NCBI GenBank assembly: GCA_015499995.1 | Contig: JADNRV010000301.1 | Coordinates: 1-57,664, forward strand | Direction: 5' to 3' | Source of the DNA: Flammula alnicola | Taxonomy: Eukaryota; Basidiomycota; Agaricomycetes; Agaricales; Strophariaceae | DNA length: 57,664 nucleotides | In this document: in pieces, positions 30,078 to 44,280 of the stretch | Layout of the letters: every line of letters begins with the position of its first letter | Numbering within the stretch: the stretch's first letter is position 1 | Made by a program: the position numbers and the translations under genes | Notes under the pieces: generated by a model | Told to the model about the DNA's origin: nothing | Database searches by the model: none | Seen by the model: only the letters and a program-made list of their open reading frames with translations

Positions 30078-33000
30078 ACGCGCAGCAGCTTCAGCATTCT
30101 GAATCATATCACCACGCCCTCCGGTCCCCGTCCTCGTCCTCGCCTCGCCCCCAAGCTATCGATTCGATCTGTATTAACATTCTCCAGACGCCTCCGATTA
30201 CTAGTATCATACATTAAATGGTTTCTATTAATTGTTGTACATGCTTTGCGACGCTTTCTTGATGGTGAGTACTCTTATATTTGGTACCCCGTGTGTCAAA
30301 CTAACTGATTGTCTTCCTATCTACTATCTACTAGATTTTCCCAACGTTCTTGGCTTTCCGTTTTCTGTACGCCTGGGTGGTAACGCACACGCCTAACCGC
30401 GCGGACACTCGTACATGTGTCTTACAAATTCGAAATACTGGCGCCCACGTCATCCCTACCATTGTTTTTATAGCAGTAGCACCCCTTTCCGAATATACCT
30501 GTTCCTTTTTTTCGCCTTTTCTTTGTCCCATTTTCACATGGACTCCCGAAACCTTTTGCTTTCAGTGGAATTTTTGGCAATATCATTTTTCATATACCCC
30601 ACTTTCTTATATGTCATCCTGTAGATTTAGACGACCAGTGTTGCAAATTTAGTGTTACGCGTCGTGGGTCCCTGTTTCATTGTTATTTCTTTCATTGTAC
30701 CATTCTTACCACACGGAAAAACCAACTCTGTTATTCTTGGCCAATACTCGGACATACCTAAGAGTCATATCATCTATGACTTGGGCCACGAAGATGCTTC
30801 TCAATCAATCAAGAGCGTTCACACTCCTAAATTAAGAAGATACTAGTTCACCCCAACAGCACTAATCTGGTATCGATATTTAGAGATTCAACAGTTGAGA
30901 TGTGGAGTTGCAGCGTTCTCCAAGATCTTCGCCCTCCTGAAATGCAATAAACCCGCAGCACAGACCAGTTAATAAAATGGACGCAGCGCTGCGACCACGC
31001 AAGCTTTTCTTAACAAGGTGATATACAACGTGTCCACAGCAGCCACCTGGTATTAAGCGCCCATCCAGACGCACCATTGGAGCCTTATTTTACTTACTAT
31101 GCGACTATATATAGACCTGCGATTAGTATCAGATACGCGGAAGAAATTCAATTGGCCCACACATTTACGCTCCAGAGCTCATCAACAACTTTCACTGCAT
31201 CATGTCAAATCACGGCGCCATCGAATCCACGTAAGATTACAACGTATCACCCACCAGCTGGCTGGTTCGCATATACCCACTCCGAGAGTCTCAGGTAGTG
31301 TACTTGATATCTGAAAGATAATAATATGTATGCATTCTCTTCTTCTGTTACACTGGCAGGCGGCAGCTGCGTGTAACTTGTACGTTTACCTGTCCGATAG
31401 GGGCTTGAGTTGTCGGGCTTCGGTGGGGAATCCACATCCCGAAAATTTGTCGGATCCTGCCGATGACCCACTGTCTACCTTTGCTCTGCGCATCGCAAGT
31501 TGCAACTCGCCAGTAGTTCGGATTCAGATACACTTATAATGCCCAATATGTGGAGACAGCTAAATCCGAGTCACGAGAAGAGTGATACCTCAAAATGATC
31601 TGTTGATGGCGCATTGCCAGTTAAGAAATCACCCAGTCAAATTGTATTCAAGAAGTAGTCCAAGCAGTATCCATTAACATTGTGAGATATCCACCTTCCG
31701 TGATATGGCTACATCCACGGCCAATAATGTAAAACCTTATCGGAACAAAGCATTTAATGGAATGCATACGGCGATGCAGCCCGAGGTGTGGAATGCAACT
31801 TGGGCAATTAGGCGCCCATACACTGCTGTTTTAACTGAGACCGTTAAATTTTCCTAGATGAAAACCTGTGTCTTAACTGCGGGAAAAAAAAAGGAAGACG
31901 GCTATCGACATCCTTATAATCGAATTCACTCTTCCGAAGAACGTGAACGTGGCGCGTCCTCAGGCCGACGCGGGTAATAGAGGTCGAAATACAAGCCCAT
32001 TACGAGATGTCGAAATGCTACTGACAACTACTCGGGCTCCATATAAGTCGAATGAATGAGCAAAAACGATTTTTCACAGTAGATACCGGAGAACAAAAAA
32101 AGGATCCATCATGCTATCCTAGGGCTCTTCCTCGGTCCAGCATATCTCGGGGTAACCCAGCTGCAACGCCTGTTCGACAAGGGTCTACGCCGGCGCTCCA
32201 GGAACTTTTAGTACATGTGTTCAACTGTTAGTCGCAAACAAAACCCTATATTCTGGCTTCTATTGGAAATGTTTATTTGCAGTCTGCTCACCGTAGGTAT
32301 TCCAAGTACCCCTGACTCTCGATCGAGGAAATCGACAGTGGCAAATGCCCAATAACCATAAAACAGACAAACTAAATTTATGAAGAGGGTAGGAATCATT
32401 GTCCACTTGGACGACTTCCTCCTGCTTCAGGAACCTGTCAAAAATTTTGCCAAAAATTCAAGAGAACTCACGTATCAATTCACGCCCTAATAGGAACTTG
32501 TAATGGCTTTCCTTGCAATCGTCTTCGGCCATCTGTCATTATACTGCGGTCAATTTGTTTATACTATCTACAATACTAGTCAGGTTCAGCTACATGGATT
32601 CCCGAGCCAGACATCCTGTGGTTCAAAATAAGTTATCCGGCATCCACCTGTCCAACGCACTGCAAATGCGGTAGTATTTTATGTTCTGCCATGACCTGAA
32701 GATAAGAAGACCTTATTTTTTAGGGGAGAAACATAGATGAACAAAATATTTTTTTCACTTCCATGACAAGAACAAGTAAGCGGAGATATGCAGTGCGCTT
32801 GGGAAGCGAGAGTTCCTTCTAAATAGAGATAGCCCAAGCATTATACAGGCATGGGTGGCTCTGTGGGCCCACATGTCCGGTGCCTCTCGGAGTATATGTG
32901 GCAGAAATTAGCGAAAGCCGAACTTGGCTTTCACTCAGAATATTACTGGCGCTGCTTCGGGGGACGGGCACTGTTTCGTGGAATGTTTAACAAGTTGTTC

Positions 33001-33391
33001 CAACCACATTCCGAACCCGCACTGGTGCTTCATCAGGAAAAAACCTGAAGTATATGTTGTGCAATGTTGTGTATGTAGCTACGGTAGCGCGGTTGACATC
33101 CCCCTAAAATATAGTGCTATGTAGCTCACCTGGACTACTATATTTGTCTATGTTCTTCTAAGTAGCGTTGCACAACTACAATGTAGCTTACAGAGGTCCA
33201 TAGTACCATAGACAACGTAGACTATATATTGATCTGTATTCTAGATAGGACCTTGAAGGGCGATAGGACACATTCCGTTAGCAGCACCACACAGGAATCA
33301 GAAAGAGAGCACAGAAAATAACATTCAGGGGAAAATTATACTAGCTATGTATAAAGAACCATCTAATCGCTAAATGAACCCCGTCTCGCTA
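30078..33391. other. Gene-poor stretch of 3.3 kb
   Basis: It begins with the 3' untranslated region of the bZIP gene. Apart from the decayed exons at 32140-32560, only short unrelated open frames are visible. A TATA-like ACTATATATAG at about 31102-31113 precedes an ATG at about 31204 and a GTAAGA donor, but the possible product is under 30 residues, so I do not call it. Confidence 0.4.
32140..32560 (-). pseudogene. Possible decayed multi-exon gene of unknown family
   Basis: Minus-strand pieces between plausible splice sites look coding: MAEDDCKESHYKFLLGREL, then FLKQEEVVQVDNDSYPLHKF, SQGYLEYLR, and a last piece TLVEQALQLGYPEICWTEEE ending in TAG. The first two pieces do not join in phase, and an in-frame TAG lies before the last piece. 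I do not recognise the protein. It could be a degenerate gene or chance. Confidence 0.3.
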
Positions 33392-33920
33392 TCATTCAGT
33401 CCAGATGTCTTCGTCATATTCCTTGATAGCGGCATCAAATGCACGGCTTCGAAGAATATACACGTCACGGTATGCAGCTCCACTGAACGCAATGTCGGTC
33501 CTGGTCCTGATAATCCATTCGTCAATACAGCAATCGATCAAATGAAATGGGAAAGGTACACGACTTACCGACGGTTCGAGGCTGAAAACCCTTCCCTGGA
33601 CCCCCCGCTGCCGACGTCGCAAATCCATCTCATCACCCAGTACTCAATCCTCCGCCATCCGAGTCCACAAAGGAGGTGCCCTGCATTTAAATGAACATGA
33701 GACCCAGCGACCATAAAAAATGAACAACCTTACCATTAGCCTTCAAAAAGACTAGGACCAGAGGAAAGCGATGCAGGAATGACTTACCATGCAGGCAGCA
33801 GAGGAGGGCGGAAGACAGCAGTGAGGAATGACCGGGAGGGTTGAGATGATGGAAGGAAGGAAAGAAGGGGTGCGTTGATGACTTGAAAGTGATGGGAACG
33901 TTTTCAACCTTGTGGCACAT
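33392..33920 (-). CDS. Predicted small three-exon protein of unknown function
   Basis: Three exons, 33920-33788, 33680-33569 and 33506-33392, have consensus donors (GTAAGTC twice) and CAG acceptors. They join in phase to a 119-residue protein with a single stop. The first exon is His/Pro/Ser/Leu-rich (THPFFPSFHHLNPPG). The last has a well-formed acidic end (AFDAAIKEYDEDIWTE). No domain is recognised. The in-phase joining at both introns is the main evidence; composition alone is not convincing. It stands alone in a gene-poor stretch. Confidence 0.35.
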
Positions 33921-36714
33921 GAAGTTTAGGGGAGGTTCAAACAACTCCGACAACTGGTCAAAATTGAACGTTACGGCCCACGGGCAACTTCAACCGGACA
34001 GTAGATATCAGGCCCGAGAGGAAAACCTGAGGACAACCTGATATCTCCACGACATCTAGCCCACAAAGCTCAACCTGAGATCAACTACATAGGGTCTTTT
34101 TTGATGTGTGCGACTTACATCCAAACTACCTAACGTGCCCGTGATCTTTTGGTCTGACATCGGAGACAAATGGGCATGTACAAAGTCTGTAGCCTTTGTA
34201 GCGATGATAGTCTCTTTACGTCCAGACTTGAGCTATGGAGACTATTTTCGAACAACATAGCTGCATACCAGTGCAACAAGGCACAACTATGCGGCCGCCG
34301 AGAGCTCCCGGAGTAAATAAGGCCAACAGAGATCAATATAAGCACATGCCGCGTGAAACGTAGGTTGCCAGAGCCAATGATCTGCGACAAAGCTTGGCAG
34401 GTAACTACGGCCCGGACGTTTTTTCCTGATGTTGTAAACTTGTTAAAGCAATGGATTCATTTTAACTCGCGGATACATACTGGAGGAAGAAAACTTCCAG
34501 AACAACATCTAGCATCCATTGTTCCGTTAGGCACTGCTACAGTACAACCAACCACTGCCCGTCTCCATTGAGAAATGTATGGCTTGTAAGCTTGACAGGC
34601 GATCACTGATTGGATGGCACTGTCACGTCGTGGCTGTGTCTCTGCCGCGGCATTCAGCTATAGAACATTGGAACGGTACTGTAAATGGTTCACATAAAAA
34701 TGATATCTGTAATTTAAAAAAATATAACCGCCCCCTGTTATCTTCTTTGAGTTATTTTCAGCAGGATTTAAGCCCATTTATTCTGGTTCATGTACTGGGG
34801 TACAGTAACAAAGCGCGCTTTAAGTTTCAAGTGAATAATGCTCGTCACGTGATCTGATAGGCACATTTAAGAGGCTGTGTGGCGCATGGCTGACAGTGAC
34901 TGCCTTATGCCACAGCCTCAACATAGGACGTTCATTCAGAACCGCAACTATAACCCCTCAACGAGAGTTTGACGCCTGAGAGTTCCTCCCGCTGATGTCT
35001 TATCGCCCGTGGCAAGTGATCCCTTGTCTAAGTTGATTGAGAAACGTAACTCAAGAATCGGACACGGGCAGTGCTCAGGCTGTAGTTCGCCATGCCTTAG
35101 AGTGTTAAACTCGGACACCGGCAGGTTTCCTACATATTCTGGCGAACATGTGTGAACTTAATTATGAGATTGAAAAGCCTTTTCTATTTTAAATTAGATG
35201 ATAGATTCTGTGGTTGAAAGTCGGCATAAGTTGGACAGCTGCAATGATAAATAAATGTATCCCTGCTTTACTAGAGATGCATGTTCGCACACCCATTGGG
35301 GCACCATTAACATCGTGTAAGCCAAACTTATGGATAATCATTAAGTTTAGGTGTTATAGCCTTCTGCGCCCCACGGATATATCAACTGCAACGTGGTGCA
35401 CCATTATGGGTACCCTTTCCATTCTGGGTATTGTGCAAATTATATAGCAGGGCGACAGCTGCCACATGGAAGCTAAAAATATTATGCAAAACATCCCTTT
35501 TAGAAGCTCATGTAGATTTTTAGACATGCAACTGGTGGGATGTTGTGTGTTGGAGTTTTTTCGTGGAACGAGTGGCGGCTCTGCAGAAGGCGAAGGGCTG
35601 GGCATGCTCCACAACAAGTAGGGTCCAAATGCCTATATAAGATACAGGATTCAGAAAATAGGGCATCTCTTGCTTCATTTCAACGCAACCCCAAGATCAT
35701 CCTATGGAGGTGTCCCCGTGCTCCACTCCTGCAACCGAGATAAGTTCCCCCGCATATAGTATATCGCTGTCTCTAATTAAGAACATCTATATGCACATCC
35801 TATGCGTTTATCTAACGGTCAGGTTGGTACAGTGCACCCTATCGGGGTGTTTGAATATACCGCATGATCGACCAGTGACTGTTAAACGGTAAACTTTGAC
35901 TTAGCAAGTAATTGGCGTACGCTCGCGGCCAGATGACCCTTTGGAGCTTTCTGCCATATGTGCGACTATGGGTTAAAAGTGTACCTTCTCCGTTGCATAA
36001 TCAGGTCGAAATAAGAGTACGTAAAAAAACGGAGTCGCAGAGGCCAAATTACCCATCGATTAAGCTGTGCACAGGGTCCAGCTCTCCAGCTCGATGGTCG
36101 GCTAAAACCACTGCGGGTGATAATATGTAGCATGAAGGCACACAAACGTTATACTAAGTGGTTGTGGATGGTCAACTCCGAACCATAACTACTGGAGGCC
36201 TCCCGGTCGCTTTATATATATATATACACGAAGCATCAAAATATGCAGGACATCATCGCAGTCAGTTTTCATGTAATCGCTTCAAATACTCTACTCCACG
36301 ATATGCTAAAATATTCATTGGTCTGCGAAGGAATCGCGTCAACTCCGAATCTCTGAATCGTGCCAAAAATTCCTCCTTGTATGCTGACAAAAACATCTGA
36401 ACCTGAAGGGCTAATACGCAACGAGTTCGAACACTGGCACGCCAAAAGGGACAAGCTTCCTACATGTGCTTACTTTGGAACTGCACTTGTTCACAATCCA
36501 GCAATTTTCACGTAGCACATAGAGCTAAAAATATGCAAGCCAAGATGCGCAATTTTTTGATCAGGCTACTATAGAGACAGAACATGAGCGCATGGAGAGA
36601 AGAATTGTCGACGCTAACTGATAGCCGCTAAGTAACTCGACGCGTCCATGCTTATGTAATTTCTGAGTGTCTTGTGATCGCTCCAAAGAGCACGCGTTCC
36701 CTCCTTCCATTTCG
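33921..36714. other. Gene-poor stretch of 2.8 kb
   Basis: AT-rich with scattered short frames and no recognisable domain. A TA microsatellite lies at about 36213-36226. The last few hundred bases should hold the aminopeptidase promoter. I cannot identify transposon remnants, but old ones may be present. Confidence 0.45.
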
Positions 36715-39095
<2,381 letters not shown>

Positions 39096-39420
39096 AGGGT
39101 GCGGCCAACTTAACGGATAAGCACGAAGAGAACAGGAACTACATATGTTCCTTTGTCCGCAAACCACTGATAACCCCCTTCGAAGGGAAAAAATGTATAA
39201 CAGCCATCAATGGACATCGATTTGGATACTATCCTCTGATTTTCTAGCAATCGAATTTTCAAATGCTTACAAACAAGATATCAAGCCATAAAGTCATGCT
39301 GGTCATAAAAAAATCGTCAACGACAATACAAGCTCATAACAAAGTCCACATAATCCAATCTGATCTGATCCAAAATCCAACATAGCCAGCGTAACGTATA
39401 CTAATGGTATCCATAATAAA

Positions 39421-42400
39421 TTAAAAGCCCAACTGCTCGACGAAGCTGTTCCACGACGAATCCAATATGATGGGCGATGGGCCAAAACCTGCGCCCCACC
39501 CGCTCGGAAAGCCACTTTGGAAGCCGCTGGGAAATATCATGCTGGCGCTGCTGCTGCTGTTGCTGCCAATACTATGGCTGAACGTCGACCGGCGGGGCTC
39601 GAAGAAAGGTAACGGTTCCTGTTGGAGTGCCTGGTGGAAATACTGCATTGGCGGCGGCGGCGGCTCTGTACGTGTCGGAGGCTGGTAAGGCGGAAGCAAC
39701 AGCCTCGCTGGCTCCGGAGGTGTCTCTCGAACTGGTTGTGGCAGTGGTGGAGACATCGACATGGGCGCGGGCATAGTCATCAGCGATGATGACGATGATG
39801 TGTCGCTAGGATAATCAAAAAAAGACATTGACGGTGCGGAATATGAAGACACGGAGCGCAGGCCGAACTCTCTCAAGTCCTGGGCGAGCGTTGGATGGAG
39901 GTTGTCCGTGTTGTGGAACATGGGTGGATGGCCTTCGGCGATGTCGGAGATGGTCACTGACGTAGCACGTGACCGCGTTTCGTGTGTTGTGGATGCGGAG
40001 GAAGAGGCAGTGCCAGACGTTGAGGACGAGGAACCATGCTCGTCGAAGGCAAATAGGTGTGTTCTGCCGTTCAGGCGGTCGAGTTCGCCTACAGTGACGG
40101 TGGACGTGCCTTCGTTGTAATGATGGAAACGTGTATGTGGGAGGCCTATGGCCTCATGTGCTTTTCGGCGAAGGTTTTGAACTGAAGTCTGTTGAAAGGT
40201 AGGTTAGTGGAACAGCCCTGACTTCGATGATGCAGCATGCTATTGAGAAAAGGTGTACGAACCAATAATTTGGCTGCAGAGCGACATGAAGGCGACGATG
40301 AATCGAATAATGAGGTGAGGTTGTCCAATTCCTCCAGTGCAGCCGATGTCACTTGCGACGTTGGTGCCCGAGTGACGAAAAGGCACAGCACAATCTAAGG
40401 AAGAAGTAAGTTTTACATGAGCACAGAATGAGTGAAGAATATGACTCACTGCAGCGGACAAGCCATGCGACCATGCCAAATTGACCCGAGAGAGAAATTT
40501 GGGTATCACCATCCACGTCATGGCTAGACCGCGGATGAGCCGCCATGCTGAGCGATAGATGGCCACCACCGAAGGAAGATACCGATGTCGCTGAAGGTCA
40601 GAGGGCGTCTCTTGTAAAGCTTGTGCGAAATATCCTCGATGTAGATTTAGAATAGCTATAAGTGAAAATAAGAGGAACCGTTAGCAATTAGAGACCCATT
40701 CGTCTTTCTCATGAACGAGGACGAGGAGCTTTACCTATCTCTTTGGATGAGAGAACTAGCCAGCGGTACATAGCCACGTCGGGTGGCGGAGCTGACAGTT
40801 CTTCCTCCGGTGGTATCCTCCATTGAACAGGAACATGAAAATCCCTGATCTTACGATCGTATTCGAGAAGAGCAGAATATACGGGTTGTTTTGGACCCAA
40901 GGCTGTTTCCATCATAGAGTGCAGGAGTAAAGTGAACTGAACATTCCAGGAATGGACTAATCGAATTCGAAGGACAAGGAATCAGGATTACACAAATGCA
41001 TGACCACAGAAATGACGCACAAGTATTTGCTGGATCAGCATCGGACCCCGATATGTGGTCTAAATGTCGTGGAAGAGCGACGTCGATGTGGGCTCTGGAT
41101 ATACCAGGCGGTCTTCCCAGATGCAGACTCTTAAGGTGAATGACTGTCAGCTTCCATGGTGCAGTCCTGCAAAATAGAGTATAAAACGTACTGTCCAAGT
41201 GTCTGACACGAATAATCTCCAGAACAATTCACTTCTTCGCTGAGAAGCCTCTTCATGCAGCTTCCAGCGCGTGCTATTCAGGTCTAGTCGAACGGTGGTT
41301 TCAGCAGCTTAATCGCCGACAATCCGACATCCATCTATGGAGTACTCACGCAGACCAACCTGGAGGAAAGGAACGTCAAGAACCACGATTAGCTTGGCGA
41401 ACACAGCAGACGAAGGCGACTAAAAAAGCACCCACACTTTGTCCCAGACGCATAGCATGTCCGATGTGCATCCACGCCGATTCGAGGCCACCCAAATCTG
41501 AGTCGCTCAGGTCGAGGTACTGAGACATGTGAATCTAGAAAGTCAGCATTAGCATTCAGTCATTCAGTCAGTTGACGTTCGATGAGAAATTAACGTGTCC
41601 TGTGCATGTTGTGCACAGGAAACAGGGAAAAAGCAAATCACCACTCACGACTGTTTGGATGGCCGTCAGCGTTGTCTCGTGCACGGGCGGCGAGAAGTGC
41701 AGGGATGTGCGTGACAGGTGGTAATATTCATGTGCTTCGGTTGAGTAGGGCTGCTTATTGGGATTGAACAGCGTGGCGATGGCGAACACTGCGAAAAGCA
41801 GCGACAAAGAGTGGTGATGCTCAAATGCACCATATTGTCTGGGGTTTGCCATTATACGAAGTAAGCGAGACGTCGTTGCTAGTGTAATAACGATGTCACG
41901 TACTTTGCCCGGTAAACGACAGCTAGAGTCTCATCTAGCAGTTCTTTTCTTGACATTGGCGAGTACCTGCGTAAAGAAAGGCATCGAGTTTAGATGGGAT
42001 TTCGTGCCTCTTCGGAGCTATGGAAATGATAAAGACAGTGGAAGACTAACAGGAATTTCCCATATTCGAGGTACAGATCACATAGATGGAGAGCCTCCGA
42101 GTGCGGCGGCAGCAGGTCGAGGACTTCGGAGAGGAGACCATCGTCGCGTATTTCGGGGTCAGGGAAAGAGGCTTCCATCATCCTTTTGCTTAATCGCGGC
42201 AGAGCTTGTTTGGATGGCCTGAGGGGTATGCTCGTGGCCTGAAGTTCAGAGCTATTCAGAAAGAAAGGACGAAGCATAGAATACGGTGCTGGCGTACTTG
42301 GGCCAGATACTGTTCGAAATGCATGAGTAAAACCTCGTCGAAGCACGAAGCAGTGGAGGAGGACCGACCTCAGGACGAGCGGTTTTGCCAAGAAATCGCG

Positions 42401-43172
42401 ATTCTCCTCGCCGACCGACAACAAGAGTACCTTTTGAGCAACTAAATAAATATAAGGAGAAGGAATAAGATATAATTACGAACCAAATGTGTCTATCACA
42501 TTGTGGTCCTCCTCTAGTTTAACTTCTGCGGGATCAGGCGGATGCGTTGTCGGACTAACTCGTGATGTTGACGGCGATTTACTGGATGATGATGTACTGG
42601 GGCCGGAAGATGACCCCTGCTGGATGTTTATCCTCAGAACGCTCGTGTCCAACAGTGGGTGAGGCTGGTCCGAGACAGCTTCTTGCAGCTTCCGAAGGGC
42701 GTCCTCCAACTCGCGATTTCGAGCCGACATTTGCTCGATCCGTTCGTGCAACTGCTCTGTGTTGGCCAGGATTAAGCGGCCGCCCTTACCAGGTGTAAGA
42801 ACACCTGGTATGGATGGGATATTAGGACAGGGTTGAGAAACGTTTAACGAGGAACTCCTGACCATCTGGGCAGATCGATCCACATCCTCGCGACACACAT
42901 TTTTCGCAGGGAACCTAGTACAGCGGTCGTCAGAAATACACGTGGACAGAACAGCGCCCAGTAGCGATCAAATTATCGGGCGCTGTCTTGAGTGGCGAGT
43001 AGCCTACATTCCGATCGCAGCGAAGCTTCAGTCTCCTACATTCCGCGCAAGAAGTAGGCCTTAATACCCCGTTGATGAGTACAAGCAAGTATGGGGAACA
43101 TTGGGTTATGACGCACACGCGACCTGGCTTCTTCTTCTGCTTCTGTTCCTTCTCTTTCCCTCCGGAGCCCAT
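39421..43172 (-). CDS. Zn2Cys6 transcription factor with fungal-specific regulatory domain
   Basis: Nuclear regulator encoded by at least a dozen exons. The first five are in phase: 43172-43117, 43059-43008, 42914-42863, 42804-42484, and one starting at 42430. They encode a basic start (KEKEQKQKKKPGR) and the zinc cluster CAECRRLKLRC followed by PCEKCVSRGCGSICP. Next are TPGKGGRLILANTEQLHERI and a coiled coil ending EDALRKLQEAV. Later exons carry the regulatory domain: EVLDLLPPHSEALHLCDLYL, SPMSRKELLDETLAVVYRAK, YLDLSDSDLGGLESAWMHIG, AMRLGQSVG, then EEASQRRSELFWRLFVSDTW. The last exon (39421-40193 region) is a Ser/Pro-rich tail. I did not fix every intron around 42100-42430 and 40200-41600. 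This architecture is widespread in Agaricomycetes; target genes cannot be read from the sequence. Confidence 0.88.
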
Positions 43173-43799
43173 TCGGGATGCAGTTCGAGCGCAAAATGTG
43201 AGAGGTTGAAGTATTTTAGATTGGCATTCCTAGATGGTAGGGTGGTGGTGGTCAATAGGTCGAAAAGTCTGTAACGTTCTTGTAACGTTCACCAACGAGG
43301 CCTCTAATAATCTAAAATAGACGGGATTGGATCACGTCCGACTCTGTTCGTTTCAGCGTCGTCGGGCTGTGTCATGGTCCGGTCCTGACGTGGGCGGCGT
43401 GGCATGAGGTGAAGGCTCGGTTTACGTTTATAACGCGATAGATAAGATAAGATAGAAGCTTCTGTGGCTGTGTTATGCCTTGCAGAACATCAACCCAACA
43501 TCAACCGTTCAAACGGTCAAATTTCAAATTTCGTTCAGGTTCCATCAACATGGCAGTCAACTTTGGGCCATTGAATGTCTGAAATCCATCTACGGCCGTT
43601 GCTGGCCAGAAGCGTAAATGTAAATCTGCCATCTTCGCCTTCTCCAATGAGTCCCATTCCCAGGAGGTCGATGTAAGTATTTACATTCCAAAATCTGCAT
43701 CACTGACCGCAGTACATGGGGTCAGGTCTTTGACGAGTTCCGGCAACCTTACTGACCTCTGTAGTGGGTCGGGAGATGGGATATCCTTCCCGTTGTCGA
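43173..43799. other. Upstream region of the Zn2Cys6 gene
   Basis: No gene seen. It contains the GATA cluster listed separately and a palindromic CCGTTCAAACGGTC near 43506-43519. Confidence 0.5.
43437..43454. promoter_or_regulatory. Cluster of four GATA motifs upstream of the Zn2Cys6 gene
   Basis: Four GATA words at 43437, 43441, 43446 and 43451 within 18 bp, at least two of them in the AGATAA/AGATAG form bound by fungal GATA factors (nitrogen or light regulators). They lie about 270 bp upstream of the start codon. Confidence 0.4.
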
Positions 43800-44160
43800 C
43801 TGCGATAGAGGTACACTGTGAAGCTCAGTAAATGTGCCGAGACCTGGCCAGCTTGTTTGGACAGAGCATCTGACGGCCCCCGAAAGCTCTTCGTGGAGGG
43901 TTCGCTCTGTCCTTCTGCTCCCTCAGTGGGCTCTGTCGGCGACCGTCTCCCATTCACCATCTTCAACACGCACATGAAGAACTTCAGACACGCTCTGGCG
44001 CTAGGTGAACACCGCGTGCGGTTCAAGCCGAACTTTTTTAATCGCCTGAGCTCTACGGCATCTCGAGCTGGCATTCTCTTTAATGATGCCATGCTACTAT
44101 TCCGAACAGTTCTCCAAACCATCTCCGTCTATCTACAAAGGATACGATGTCCCACATGAA
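43800..44160 (+). pseudogene. Fragment of a DUF2235 (Tle1-like) hydrolase gene
   Basis: The plus-strand frame contains SVGSVGDRLPFTIFNTHMKN followed by FRHALALGEHRVRFKPNFFN, which matches the block after the catalytic region in fungal DUF2235 proteins (usual form SVG..P..LPFT...FRHA.ALDE.R.KF). Upstream in changing frames there are only weak traces, and the serine-nucleophile region is absent. The fragment is not joined to any start or splice structure that I can see, so it is most likely a remnant. Confidence 0.55.
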
Positions 44161-44280
44161 TTTCGCCTCGCTCTATTGGATCGAAAATACTCCCATCGTT
44201 TGATACCCTACTACTTTTCTATTCATTTCGCTACTGTCCTTAACGTATAACAAATCATTGTGTAGTATCGATTCTAAATG

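Noticed and set aside
31077..31315. Possible short gene or pheromone precursor after a TATA-like box
   Set aside because: The spliced product would be about 25 residues and has no CaaX ending, so it is not supportable.
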